NCBI GenBank assembly: GCA_964023275.1 | Contig: OZ029928.1 | Location: 1,612,001 to 1,676,000, forward strand | Origin: Norana najaformis | Lineage: Eukaryota > Annelida > Clitellata > Crassiclitellata > Hormogastridae | DNA length: 64,000 nucleotides | Direction of reading: 5' to 3' | Part shown: positions 42,360 through 49,335 of the stretch, piece by piece | Layout of the letters: every line of letters starts with the position of its first letter | How positions within the stretch are numbered: position 1 is the first letter of the stretch | Position numbers and translations under genes: made by a program | Notes under the pieces: generated by a model | What the model was told of the DNA's origin: nothing | What the model saw: only the letters and a program-made list of their open reading frames with translations | Databases searched by the model: none

Positions 42360-44662
42360 CATCATCACCATCATCATCATCATCATCATCATCCTATATG
42401 TTCATAGTAGAGTTTCGGAGAAGCAGATGGCGTTCCCACGCTGGACAGCTACTGAGAGTCTTTGAAGCAGGTAGCTGGTCTCCAGTGGATCGTGGGTTGC
42501 CATTGTCATCCTTCGTCCTAACTCCCGCACAAAATCCAATCCTTCCGTACTCCATGCGCCGCTGGTCTCCAGTGCGACCGCCACGAAAGAGTGGGTTTGG
42601 GCTATAGTGGCGTATTTTAGCCTTTTGGCTGAGACTGCCCGGTTTGCAGCTTCACTTGGTCCGGTTGAAGTAAAACCTAGATGTGACGCTGCAAATGTGT
42701 CAGAAACTGTCACATCCCATGTAAGACACCTTCTGCGAGACCACGGGATAAGAGTCACGCCATCCGGTCGTTTGCCATCTTCCCTGGTGAGTCCCAACGG
42801 TTCTCTCTGAGCAGGGATGTTCGCTCTGGTAAGCGCTGTCCATATAATGTCGTTGAGCATGTTATGGCAGATGTAATCGAAGAGAGTAGCAGGAGGCTAG
42901 AAAGAACATTAACGAGATTGGTATTAGATAGTAAGCCATACGGCTTGGTTGTAAACACGGCAAAGACAAAAACGATGGTATTTGGCAGCGATACAATCGA
43001 CCGGCAGATAACAATAGATGGCGAGGAAATCGAAAATGTCAAAGAGTTCGTATATCTGGGAAGTACATTCACGCACGACCTGAGCTGCAAGAGAGAAGTA
43101 ACTTTAAGATTTGCCAAGACCAAAGCGGCTCTCGCTACCTTAAACAAGATCTGGAAAAGCAAAGAGATAATGTTGAAGACCAAGTTGGCGGTGCTAGATA
43201 CTTGCGTGTTCAGTGGGGCCATGTATGCATGCGAGACGTGGGTAATAACCAAAGAAATTGAAAGAAGAGTAATGGCATTTGAAAGAACATGTTATCGGAA
43301 AGTACTGAGAATCGGCTGGCGAAGAAAGATGACGAACGAAGAGCTATACAAGCAAATTGGCCCAAGAACAACTTTACTCCAAAAACTAATCCGCAGAAAA
43401 TTGCAATTATTTGGGCATATATGTAGAATGGATGACTCCAGAATACTCAAGACGATAGTGTTTGGCAGGATGGGAGGGAAGAACAGAAGAGGACGCCCTA
43501 ACAGAGAGTGGATAGACGACATCATCTCTTGGTGCAGTAATAGCTCCTTACAACAACTAAGCCACCTGGCACAGGATAGAGACAATTGGACGGAGATGGT
43601 GAAGCGCGCATCAAGCACCTACGGGCGCTGAACCCATGGTGACTGATGATGATGATGATGTTATGGCGTTGTTGTCTCCCAGCACTCTTTCTGCAGACCA
43701 GACCGTGAAGTCCTGTGGCGTCGACTTTTTCGCCACAGTGACACAGATGTGGCTCGCACAGTGTGGTTCCCAGTCTCATTCCAACCGCGGTCGGTATCAC
43801 CTCATCTGAAAGTCGGAGTCCCAATGCGGTTACTGGAGGAGCCAGCATCCAATCTCCAGTGTGGTGCTTGAGAGGCCAAGAGACGAGCGCGGTCTAGTGG
43901 GTTGTTCGCAGACTCATGTAAGCTCGCCGACGCCTTGCTTGTCCAGCGACTGTCCCATTCCCTTTGTCGATGAGCTGCTGATCCAGTTGGTGGTTCTGCA
44001 CCCGTGAAGACCATCCATGCATTCAGTGCGGTATTCACTATATTCACTATATTATAATTATTATTATTATTATAATTATTATTATTATTATCATCATCAT
44101 CATCATTATCATCATCATCATCATTATTATTTTATCCCGAGGTAGAAAAAATCTCGCAGGATATAAAAAAAATTATTTTACATTCTCTGAAATGGTCAAT
44201 CCTCGCTGAAGTTATGGATGGCGATGGAATCTGAATAGCGATGGAAATGCGCTGGAAGAGAAGTCTCCGTCTTGTTATTAGTTATTCTAACCAATTGTCT
44301 ACCAAATCTGTTTTTTTATGAAAGCCTTGCCATCTTCATTGATGGGCCAAAGATTTTCAAAGGCTAAAGGAACAAGCAAGTTATTATATAGAAGTTTCCG
44401 AAGTAGCTGACGCTGTGGTCAGAAAATACTAGTTGGACGTTCGCGCCACACCTGAACACAGAGGGTGGAGTTCGACCTGAGCCCTGACCACACAGCCTGG
44501 AGATGAGTCCTGGGGTTGAGAAGGCTGGCAACATTCTATAGAAGCGGCAGCGCTTCAGACTGCGACACTCCACAGATGATAACAAAACTCACCTGTTTGC
44601 GATGATACAGTTTCGTACATCATGAAAACCAAAAACATCGCTAACTGAGGCAGGGTCCGCAT
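17949..44662 (-). CDS. Eight-CUB-domain type I membrane protein, 19 exons
   Basis: Exons, 5' to 3' on the minus strand: 44593-44662, 41851-42053, 40866-41067, 40223-40428, 38613-38802, 37576-37787, 36160-36343, 34537-34739, 33671-33845, 27391-27593, 26982-27180, 26457-26653, 25853-26033, 25189-25397, 24690-24873, 20098-20294, 19401-19581, 18483-18701, 17949-18106. All lengths keep one frame: every junction between domains is phase 1 and every junction inside a CUB is phase 0. The sum is 3573 bases, about 1190 residues. The order is signal peptide, eight CUB domains, one membrane helix and a cytoplasmic tail. CUB domains bind protein or carbohydrate ligands outside the cell. The ectodomain has nothing but CUBs, unlike cubilin or tolloids, so I give no symbol. 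Additional exons in the long introns at 27.6-33.7 kb and 20.3-24.7 kb cannot be excluded. Confidence 0.88.
18483..18701 (-). CDS. Transmembrane exon of the CUB gene
   Basis: After a strong acceptor (CTTTTTCAG) it reads GDLVVNPQMSLSGKPGHAVG, a membrane helix ISVAVILLVGVAIGLAALLL and the stop-transfer run YRRHRTKNRSD, then an acidic segment LLQENEEETAQHVLENDNGE. The donor GAATCAG|GTGGAA is phase 1 and fits the next exon. One helix with basic residues on the C-terminal side gives a type I orientation. Confidence 0.85.
19401..20294 (-). CDS. CUB domain 8 (exons 20098-20294 and 19401-19581)
   Basis: First half reads DSLCGVRFCDGPSGAINFPW, FDCNYVINATENSS and NCQRDWLQ before CAG|GTGAGT. Second half starts ITCINGQPSLNYN and has SCDDLNSS, FFSCAAVDIFF and FLIEYTITSHG, ending CATG|GTAGTA. 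This is the membrane-proximal and most diverged CUB. Confidence 0.85.
20640..23640 (+). mobile_element. CR1/Jockey-like LINE, decayed, with endonuclease and RT remnants
   Basis: Plus-strand frames, broken by many stops and frame changes, show an APE-type endonuclease remnant (IKIIMAGDFNIDLL near 20940), the RT segment VAKIIPLYKSEERCKINNYR with PIS after it near 21960, the RT active site FVLFADDTNAF near 22460, and the C-terminal segment LNLYYALIFPYLSYCNISWS near 22820. The 3' end has short AATC-type repeats (near 23620). It sits in the intron between CUB 7 and CUB 8. A second copy of its 3' end lies inverted at 52160-52525. Confidence 0.85.
23640..24110 (-). mobile_element. CR1/Jockey-like LINE 3' end (family D)
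   Basis: The minus strand encodes the typical end of a CR1/Jockey RT, with LHSHSCSTPWNKLSLELHQ near 23970-24030 (the usual pattern is APxLWNxLPxxLR). The outer end, CTACAGCGTCTGA...CACAGGCGCTCAATCAAA, is shared with the copy starting at 63480. Two more copies lie at 48900-49330 and 49605-50600. Confidence 0.75.
24428..24471. repeat. (AT)n microsatellite
   Basis: About 22 uninterrupted AT dinucleotides in an intron of the CUB gene. Confidence 0.98.
24690..25397 (-). CDS. CUB domain 7 (exons 25189-25397 and 24690-24873)
   Basis: First half starts DEACGNTSFTLPTGVI and has NLDCMYSILGG and DDCSSDWLI before ATC|GTAAGT. Second half starts ITCFSDKTSVMN and has YCGIKEK, FSNCAVVVLYF and FRLQYIVRDTG, ending ACAG|GTTAGT. 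Its start resembles CUB 3. Confidence 0.87.
24965..25115. repeat. GATT/GACT imperfect tandem repeat
   Basis: Tandem 4-8 bp units around TGATTGAC/TGGTTGAC in the intron between the two halves of CUB 7. Similar GATT/GACT-rich runs lie near 36400-36560 and 38830-39010, next to the second halves of CUB 3 and CUB 2. Confidence 0.8.
25640..25765 (+). repeat. LINE-like 3' tail with TTAGA repeats
   Basis: The sequence ATCGATTGATACCTTG...AACGATGCGATAGAAGT followed by a (T)TAGA-rich tail recurs near 38500-38600 and in part near 45280-45360. It looks like the 3' end of one LINE or SINE family with a short-repeat tail. Confidence 0.6.
25853..26653 (-). CDS. CUB domain 6 (exons 26457-26653 and 25853-26033)
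   Basis: First half, after TTTTCACAG, reads EECGDTSLSAPYGIIESQ, VNCLYTIYGGQ and YCENDSMT before ACG|GTTAGT. Second half starts ITCLTNGTSVAH and has LCGWLH, DCCNIVLL and FTVRYTMVDDG. The only phase-compatible donor is GACG|GCAAGC, a GC-type site. Confidence 0.82.
26730..26900. repeat. Imperfect ACC/ACA microsatellite
   Basis: An irregular run of ACC, ACA and ATC triplets within the intron between CUB 5 and CUB 6. Any open frame across it is low-complexity and not a gene. Confidence 0.85.
26982..27593 (-). CDS. CUB domain 5 (exons 27391-27593 and 26982-27180)
   Basis: First half starts ELDCGDTLFTNSSGII and has VNCTYTISTDQKS and DCNRENIT. Its acceptor (TCATCCAAG) is only a few bases from the microsatellite tail of an intronic LINE and has almost no pyrimidine tract. 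Second half starts VSCISEGETRLN and has VFCNRE, FADCRALKF and FRIPYIAVG, ending CCAA|GTATGA. It is most like CUB 1. Confidence 0.83.
27714..28154 (-). pseudogene. Separated C-terminal endonuclease-like domain of LINE copy 1
   Basis: Reads MLIDIICRALTRVNIPAQKE, LTWDVAVSDTFAASHLGFTS and LLQRLSVAVQRGNAI. In copy 2 the matching place has EDGKRPDGVTLIPW before LTWDV, fitting the KPD-x(12-15)-D/E motif of restriction-like LINE endonucleases. Copy 1 reads EDGVTLIPW because 12 bases between two GATGGC repeats are gone. Confidence 0.75.
28156..30618 (-). CDS. LINE reverse transcriptase ORF (copy 1), 820 residues
   Basis: The preferred start MNRRPAKGKGTCSICWATFK at 30618 leads straight into a CCHH-type finger. 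RT motifs follow in order: AAGPDGITPQHL, GANLMALKKKDGGIRPIAVG, KLDFANAFNTLRRD (motif A), GTQQGDPMSP (motif B), IAFLDDLTLGG (motif C) and LGLRLNRAKCEIV (motif D). Motif C has FLDD where most LINEs have FADD. The last 26 residues (ATSVSLWRKGRRQR...) are a frame-shifted reading of the CCHC finger that copy 2 retains. It reverse transcribes its own RNA at the target site in working relatives. Confidence 0.88.
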   Translation of the reverse strand: MNRRPAKGKGTCSICWATFKTHASDGTIHRHGPRSASCPGSDQPPAEILSPNAVVSLSSAASPGNQDSIQMQPDSDRQCRLRHPELKLLHPVIRGALVKRIPRTARTSCAALLGELIEAVVSEPDDTGKWSNLLAFGGCILVKPKRGGVKRNLTRAILSRITNWHSKGPAGCTDEVENKPTASRGTGLTKRDTTKYLASAVASKLEDGNYKAAIRLICSDDTPAPDTPETLAELRMKHPPASSDRRPFCDPRHSDRFAALNTSERAIVEAISSFPAGSAAGPDGITPQHLKDLTSASVDLNLIHHLNDLVNLTLEGSLPVEVNEVIYGANLMALKKKDGGIRPIAVGYRWRRLAAKCANAHAVTKLSPLLAPIQLGVGIPGGAEAAVHATRRWATSMSTDAVLTKLDFANAFNTLRRDSLLEAVARDIPERYRFAHAAYSCSPLLKHGSNILRSEAGTQQGDPMSPMEFCITIQPILQQLKSELKIAFLDDLTLGGSVDVVALDVQLIAQESAKLGLRLNRAKCEIVSQNGENQVDSLAFSCFNHTSLREATLLGTPLMPGPAVEKVVNEKANDLERAVGRLSVLHAHDALVLLRNGLSVPKLLYTMRTAVCTECPSLTRFDSLLRDGLSTILNVELSDEKCLQASLPVRDGGLGIRCASTLALSAFLASAASTSELQTHILPPESADTSDELVNTALNAWMVFTGAEPPTGSAAHRQREWDSRWTSKASASLHESANNPLDRARLFASQAPHSGDRMLAPPVTALGLRLSDEVIRTAVGMRLGTTLCERATSVSLWRKGRRQRTSRSGLKKECWQTTTP
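30989..31085. repeat. (ATT)n with ATC run, tail of an older repeat
   Basis: About 16 ATT units, then ATC/AGC units, then TTTTACCCGAGGTAG. The same order, (ATT)n(ATC)n then TTTTATCCCGAGGTAG, stands at 44050-44145 beside LINE copy 2. On the minus strand it reads as a 3' end CTACCTCGGG(T/A)AAAA plus a triplet-repeat tail. Confidence 0.85.
31283..31991 (+). mobile_element. LINE 3'-half fragment (RT C-terminal region)
   Basis: Plus-strand frames, interrupted by stops, give VALYGCESWTLRKEEERRIE-like sequence near 31570-31640 and then an open segment RKRKLIYFGHIMRKEGTCIE with GGRKRGRPRINWLGNIRAWT and RGHWRNIVHDAA. These are the standard C-terminal segments of many animal non-LTR RTs. Sequence to about 32545, ending in TGTAATATTATTGTAATAAA, may be its 3' UTR. 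Confidence 0.8.
31992..33670. other. Intron sequence, possible LINE 3' UTR and unique DNA
   Basis: No exon of the CUB gene was recognised here. 31992-32545 may be the 3' UTR of the preceding LINE. 32839-32975 holds a 32-bp tandem repeat. The rest is AT-rich without recognisable content. Confidence 0.5.
32839..32975. repeat. 32-bp tandem repeat, about four copies
   Basis: Units read GAATTCTTACCAGACACCTC followed by GAATAAGTAAAG, with a few substitutions per copy and a more decayed last unit. Confidence 0.85.
33671..34739 (-). CDS. CUB domain 4 (exons 34537-34739 and 33671-33845)
   Basis: First half reads GPSDCGDTLFSGPSGVITSP, NLSCTYSIDVGRNKSV and CVHDWIT. Its acceptor may be at 34740 or a few codons later. 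Second half starts ITCNETTEASLNYNNKFCGN and has FLNCPSLVLKF and GFIIDYTVA, ending GCCG|GTTAGT. It is the shortest second half (175 bases). Confidence 0.85.
35695..35965 (-). mobile_element. RTE-like LINE 3' end fragment
   Basis: The minus strand decodes with few interruptions to MKWPQTVRDDLGCLAMSWDE and, further on, RSCFERCADLHRK, the typical end of RTE-type RT ORFs. It lies in the intron between CUB 3 and CUB 4. Confidence 0.7.
36160..37787 (-). CDS. CUB domain 3 (exons 37576-37787 and 36160-36343)
   Basis: First half starts DEDCGNTSFTGSTGVITSPQ, has RLNCVYSIDDVDQTKTVLL and ends CAYDWLT. Second half starts ISCLLNGSVSRK and has YCGERT, YSNCDF and FQVRYTMTTSG. The donor is TCAG|GCAAGTG, again a GC-type site. 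It pairs with CUB 2 as a tandem duplicate. Confidence 0.88.
37388..37439. repeat. (CT)n microsatellite
   Basis: About 25 TC dinucleotides in the intron between the two halves of CUB 3, upstream of the CUB 3 first-half exon on plus coordinates. Confidence 0.97.
38490..38602 (+). repeat. LINE-like 3' tail (same family as 25640)
   Basis: CGACCATCGATTGATGCCTTAAGC...AACGGCGCTATAGAAGTC followed by ATTAGATT repeats matches the copies near 25640 and 45280. Confidence 0.6.
38613..40428 (-). CDS. CUB domain 2 (exons 40223-40428 and 38613-38802)
   Basis: First half starts GEGCGTTFFTGSYGVITSPQ, has RLDCIYFIDVDRTKTV and ends DCDYEGLT, with Gly where most repeats have Trp. Second half starts ISCLSNDSVLE and has YCGEKRP, YSNCDSF and FRVYYAVRPSG. 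The donor after the second half is TCAG|GCAAGTG, a GC-type site. It is closely similar to CUB 3, including the flanking introns. Confidence 0.85.
38881..40222. other. Intron inside CUB 2, no gene
   Basis: AT-rich sequence. 39920-40150 resembles the matching intron inside CUB 3 (36771-37100), including a CCTTA-rich run, which supports duplication of the domain with its intron. Confidence 0.6.
40866..42053 (-). CDS. CUB domain 1 (exons 41851-42053 and 40866-41067)
   Basis: First half starts ELGCGETLFTNSSGVI and has NCTYIIS and DCDIDNIT before a GTATGC donor. Second half starts VGCVPLDKEIELN and has TYCRQ, FSNCS and FRIPFRV before donor ATG|GTATGA. Cysteines are placed as in other CUB domains. 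It is most like CUB 5 in this gene. A decayed LINE lies in the intron between the halves. Confidence 0.85.
41225..41585 (-). mobile_element. CR1/Jockey-like LINE fragment
   Basis: The minus strand reads LKYCNAILASVQKYRLRQRQ and then, in another frame, RESLRWLPVDDRISFKILL, the conserved LxWLPVxxRIxFK segment near the end of CR1/Jockey RTs. It is short, decayed and lies between the two halves of CUB 1. Confidence 0.72.
42315..44040 (-). mobile_element. R2/R4-type LINE, 5'-truncated (copy 2), with nested insertion
   Basis: Same family as copy 1, starting at SDELVNTALNAWMVFTGAEP-like sequence near 44040 and ending in (GAT)n(AAT)n at 42315-42392. It keeps the CCHC finger (LCHCGEKVDATGLHGLVC) and the RPDG...TWD endonuclease-type motif that copy 1 lost. 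It is interrupted by a plus-strand LINE fragment at 42869-43657. It is flanked on both sides by (ATT)n. It lies in the first intron of the CUB gene. Confidence 0.87.
42869..43657 (+). mobile_element. Nested 5'-truncated LINE with target-site duplication
   Basis: The fragment interrupts LINE copy 2 between two copies of ATGTTATGGC (42859-42868 and 43658-43667); copy 1 has this sequence once and is uninterrupted there. It ends in a (GATGAT)n tail. It carries an almost clean open frame (42864-43631) for the RT C-terminal region: KPYGLVVNTAKTKTMVFGSD, FVYLGSTFTHDLSCKREVTL, MYACETWVITKEIERRVMAF and GHICRMDD. The open frame suggests a fairly recent insertion. The endonuclease and most of the RT are absent. 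Confidence 0.9.
44041..44145. repeat. (ATT)n(ATC)n microsatellite beside LINE copy 2
   Basis: ATT/ATA units, then ATC units, then TTTTATCCCGAGGTAG, the same end as at 31040-31090. Confidence 0.9.
44593..44662 (-). CDS. Exon 1: start codon and signal peptide of the CUB gene
   Basis: Translation is MRTLPQLAMFLVFMMYETVS then SQT: a short polar start, a hydrophobic core (LAMFLVFMMY) and a likely cleavage after VSS. It ends ACAG|GTGAGT, a consensus donor in phase 1, matching the phase-1 acceptor of the first CUB exon at 42053. The ATG at 44662 is the first in the exon. Confidence 0.85.
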
Positions 44663-46500
44663 CGTTGATTTCGACTTGGATAATACTCATCCAATTGTTG
44701 CTTCCTATTCGTGCTTACTTGGTAGTAGACTATGCTTTGCGTGATAAAACATCAACCATCAAATAATACATCCATCTAACGAGAGTTGTGTTGTGTAGAA
44801 CAATCACACTGTACGCCAACTCTCAAATAAATTGGTACAGACTCTGTTCACGAAGGGATTATCAAACCACATAGGGCGGCTCAAGTAATAATTATCTGCA
44901 GGAGATGATGCTGTGGCAGTTCAAACGATAGCTTCAGCCTGAGCTACCACGTGGTTTGAGAGTTTACTGGACCAGTGCAATTTGGCTTAAGCTCCAAGTT
45001 GCATGCTTGATCAAAAGAATAATTTAGTTCATAATCTTTGGAGAATACGATGGTGCATATATAATTATACATTTATAACGATAAATACATGCATAACTAA
45101 AATTAATCAGTAATTAATTGCATCGGAATTCGCTGCTCTGTCATTTCTTTAAGGTCGTTCAGGTCTAATCTAAAAACTCATCTCTTTCAACTTTTTAACC
45201 CACCGTACCTTAACGTCTGGTTTCTCTGACCTTTCGCAATTCGACCTGGCTTCTCCAGAAAATAAAGATTTTTGATTACGATTTCACTTGAAGCACGTCG
45301 ACTAATAATCCCAAGGGTAGGCTATTATAAGCAACTGTGTGATAGAAGTCACTAGTTTAGAAAAAACTTGATAAGAGACACAAAAGCACACATATCCACA
45401 AAGATAAGTGCACATTTAACTAGGCCTACATACTTTCATTTATGAATGTTGTTCTTGATTCGACAATCATGTCCGAGGCACCTATACAAACCTCCTAAAG
45501 TTACTTGTAAAAGAGCTCTTCATCATTACGCTCATTTGATTCGATTTTGCAACATTTCAGTCTTAAAATTTAATATTTTGATCGGACGGAACTGAATTTA
45601 AATATATGCGCTTTGAAATATAATAGATTAGATAGTTAGCAGTTTGTCTGTTAGTTTTAGTTTAAATTAGTTTAAATTAATTGTTTTTAGTAAAACTCGT
45701 TTAAGCTTTTGTTTTAGTTTGATTTAGTTTATTCGAACCGTTTCAGGGACATGGGTCCGTTTTCCTTATCTCGAATATTTTTCGAAAATTAAAAACAATT
45801 TTCTTCCATCTGATTAATGTAGGTCAGTGCATGTACGTTTCCTCTTGAAATGATTCGTCGAATTCACATGACATGCTATAATTATAACCGTAATCGTAAT
45901 CAAACTTTTTGAACAGATGTAGGGCGTGAACGCATTAACACTTCTTAGAAATTCATCTCACTACATAACTCTTCATGTGACCAAACAGCGCCTGCCAATA
46001 AGTTGATTTCCTAACACTCAAAAACGTATGTGAATAAGTTGATTTCTTAGCCTTCTTTGGGCCTTGAAGAAGTTAAGAGATTACGATCGCATCCTACATT
46101 CACACACACACACCTACACACTACACACATATACACGAACATACACACATACATGAAGCAATATGCGTTTGAGCCAAAATGTCAGTGGGTCGACCCAGTG
46201 ACATTAGAGAAGCCACAAGTGTTGTTCGGCCTAGATCACTTAACATTACGGCGCATGTGGTTCATGTGGAGTTGGTTCCGCTTTCATGTCAGCTGAGGCT
46301 TGCATGTTTTCTCAATCCCTATTATGGCTCATAACACATAAAATTAGGCCTTAGCTTTCATAAACGGTCTAAATAGTTACATATGATCTTTCAGGAACAA
46401 GAAATCATCATCATCATCATCATCGTTCATTAAACTTAAGAAATTATTATTATCATTATTTTAAAGATATTATTATTATTTCAAGTGGAATTTGTCTTTG
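44663..46500. other. Upstream region of the CUB gene, no gene
   Basis: No coding exon or clear core promoter seen. 45130-45360 resembles a CR1-like 3' end on plus (LKTHLF-type segment, then a TTTTGATTACGATTTCACTTGAAG tail related to the copies at 25640 and 38490). 46095-46160 is CA-rich and 46404-46426 is (ATC)n. Confidence 0.5.
45130..45360 (+). mobile_element. CR1-like LINE 3' end fragment
   Basis: TTCAGGTCTAATCTAAAAACTC reads as FRSNLKTHLFQLFNP, the usual final segment of CR1/Jockey RTs, followed by a 3' UTR ending in TAGAAGTCACTAG. Confidence 0.6.
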
Positions 46501-46504
46501 TTAA

Positions 46505-48280
46505 CCCTCATCCACATTGGTCATGAAAGTTATGTTAAATATGCATACCTTCTGGACCCCAACGGTTAAAATGCATGCTTCGAGTGATATTTGCATTCCG
46601 ATATCGAAACAGCCTAAGTTCTTCTTTAAATATAGTAACATATAACAGTTCTCATTAAGTAGGTCCTAACTTGTCATGGAAAGAATATTTTTATTACACA
46701 AATCAGGTACCCGGCAAATGTTATATAATGAATGTAGCAAGTCGCTCATCAAAGCAAACTGTTCAATTTAAGCTTAGTTTAATTCAAGAATTTCAAATGA
46801 ATGAAGAAAGTTCTTAAGCTAAGCACAAATCCTGATTTAATCTTCAGTTGATATGTTTAGGGGTCGTCTGTTACATACACTTGGCCCACATAACGCCTGG
46901 TGTCGAGTGATGCATGCAGACATTTCTGGGGCAGAACAGTGCACTCTTGTTTCACCCTTCTGTCAGCACTGTGTGGAAAGATGTGGCAACGATGCTTTCT
47001 GGAAGGCTCTTTGCTGTCAAGGTTGCCTTCTTCTTCAATCAATCACCCTGTATGTTGGTACGCTTGATAGCATTTCTCACTTCACCTTGAACAGCTCGGG
47101 GATTTGCAGCACTTACGGCAATTTGATCGTGAACCAGTTCACGGCCCAACTGTAACATGAAGAGTCGACGACGACGGCTCCCACTTCGAGATTCCCGCTC
47201 TGGACAGTTGCATAGCCAGATAACAAGGCCTGCAATGCAAGCGACATCGACTGTGTTGAAGAACTATGAAAATGGCCATCGTCATGCATTTTCGTTTGCA
47301 GGAGTATTTTGCAGCAAGTTTGTCCATGTTTTCTACACCCCCTTCTTTGAATTGTAGTGAAATATGATAAGAGGCTTGTGATCGTCAGCTGCTGTTGCAC
47401 TGTCATGATGCACAGAGGACAGTAAGATGACACAACCTTTGTCTTTTTTGGAACATATGTGCAATTTACAAAGTGTAATTTCTACAGAAGCCAAAACTTG
47501 TTGATTTTTCTTCTCTGAATTTTCTTGCATTTCAGTTGGGTTATTGGCCTTGTTTTTGCGAATTGTTCCCACATACGTAGTATGCTGTTCAAACAGCGTC
47601 TTTACAAGAGGCAGGCTGGTGAAAAAGATTGTCATCAATGAGATCACGACCCGTCTTCATTCATGGCTTGGCACCCACTCCGGCCACGTGCTGTACCACG
47701 AGTTGCAGCAACTTTGTCAATGTTGTCTATTCCGCCCTTCTGCTACGAACTTGTGCTGCAGGAAGTGCAGGTTCTTCAGCAGGCTCAAAGTCATCAATGA
47801 CAGCTTCTTCTTCGTCAGAAACGTGATCAATTTCATCTTGTTCATCAACCATCTCATTGCTGCTTTCTTCGTTGCTCTGAATGTCATCTTCTTCAACATG
47901 GAGTAGTATCTTCAGCGCTTCAGCAACAGTATAACTAGCAAGTCTTTGAGCCACTTTATTTTGAAATGCCTAGGAACAGTTGCCAAACATTTAAGTGCTC
48001 CATCATTTCCTTAAAATGGGCGCCTAAGTAATTTTATTTACATTTTTTCAATATATTTTCATTTGTGGGGTCCAACTGGATCCCAGGGGTCTCTATGGAC
48101 CCCAATTTAAAAATTTTTCCTTTGTGAAATAATTTGCTGATCTATAAATTCATGCAGCTGTTGATCGATGAAGGGTTGACAATTACGTAAAATAATAGTG
48201 TTATGCCATCAAGGGAACAAAAGTTACACATATTCTAAAATGGCTGGGATCCGTTTGGTCCCTAGGTATGTGGATGAGGG
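46505..48280 (-). mobile_element. piggyBac derivative with intact ends and a deleted core
   Basis: Both ends carry CCCTCATCCACAT as a perfect 13-bp inverted repeat (46505-46517 and 48268-48280), each flanked by TTAA (46501-46504 and 48281-48284), the piggyBac signature. The minus strand holds an acidic transposase N-terminus (MAQRLASYTVAEALKILLHV, 47954-47727), then after a gap FFTSLPLVKTLFEQHTTYVG and VILLSSVHHDS, the segment DKLAAKYSCKRK, and a decayed cysteine-rich end. Much of the catalytic core is missing, including the region expected to hold the first catalytic Asp, so it would move only with help from another copy. Confidence 0.9.
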
Positions 48281-48284
48281 TTAA

Positions 48285-48895
48285 TCATACTTTACAGAGT
48301 TCGGTCCAGGAAAATAACTGCACACATCACAAACCCGACATCAGCGCACACATTGACATGTCAAATGTACTAACAACTATTGGCAATTTGTTCATTTAAT
48401 TGGGTCTATATGATATATATGATATAATCGAAAGGTAGTGTGTACATTGCAGACGTCATGTTTGATCATACCAGAAATACTCAAGTGCATTAGGAATGAG
48501 ATAAGTCCATGGGGTGATTACTGACTTTGTTGCAACCTAAATAAAATCAGCTGATTAAGGGACAGCTCCATTACTTGGGAAAACGTAAATGGTAGCCTAA
48601 TTGATTTAATTTAAGATCTGAAGAATCATCTTTTTTTAGTGTTTCTAGGAAACAAGGAGATTCTGATAACTATTATAGCGTTAAGTCATCAGGGGTGGCA
48701 GCAAAGTTGATACACAGCTCTCTCTGTTTTAGCTATGAATAATTCATTTGGTTCTGGTATAAGCAAGTGAGTTTGGTTCGAGATAGGCTGCTCTTATTTC
48801 TATATAATTACTGCAGAAGTTTCTTAACAAGTAACAATAAAAATGGAGACATCCGTTATCGTAATCTCCGTAGCCCCTAAAAATCTAAGTACTTG
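48285..48895. other. Intergenic DNA, nothing recognised
   Basis: AT-rich sequence with no exon, RNA gene or named repeat seen. Confidence 0.5.
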
Positions 48896-48899
48896 GAAA

Positions 48900-49335
48900 C
48901 GGCTTATTCAAAGACGTTCAGACAATAATAAAATCTTGGAGGCAAGTACTCAGCTTCGGTGCTAACTTCCAATCCACTGGTCAGGCAGGTAGACAGGCAG
49001 ACGGCTATGCAGAGGATGGTATTTGCAATTGGAACGGCAAGAAATATTAGAAGAGGGGCAGGAATCCGAGTAGGAGTTTCATTGAAAAGTATTGATTTCA
49101 ATTGTGAATGAAAGGACTGAGCAGATGTTGCAATAGGAGCAGATTTTTGGGCTGATAGCATACGTCATGTAGTTGCCGTAATCCTGGCGGGAATTTATTC
49201 CGAAGAGATGGAGTGGATTGACCTACAAATCGATTACGAAATTTTAAAGGTGAAGTGACAGAATGGAGAATTGGTGATAGAGGGAGGAGGAGCAGATTGA
49301 CCAGGATGGTAGACGACTGGGATGACTGGAGTGAG
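48900..49335 (-). mobile_element. CR1/Jockey-like LINE 3' end (family D)
   Basis: Minus-strand sequence corresponds to the copies at 23640 and 49605, sharing the LCIAVCLSTCL-type segment, the FHSQLKSILF segment and the GGCGGGAATTTATTCC / GGAGTTTATTCC core. It is decayed. Confidence 0.7.

Noticed and set aside
42308-42607. Leu/Ser-run open frame on plus, also at 27500-27916
   Set aside because: Arises from the (ATT)n(ATC)n microsatellite read as Leu and Ser codons plus antisense of the LINE C-terminal domain.
46057-46296. 79-residue frame with Thr/His run
   Set aside because: Covers a CA-rich microsatellite and has no recognisable domain.
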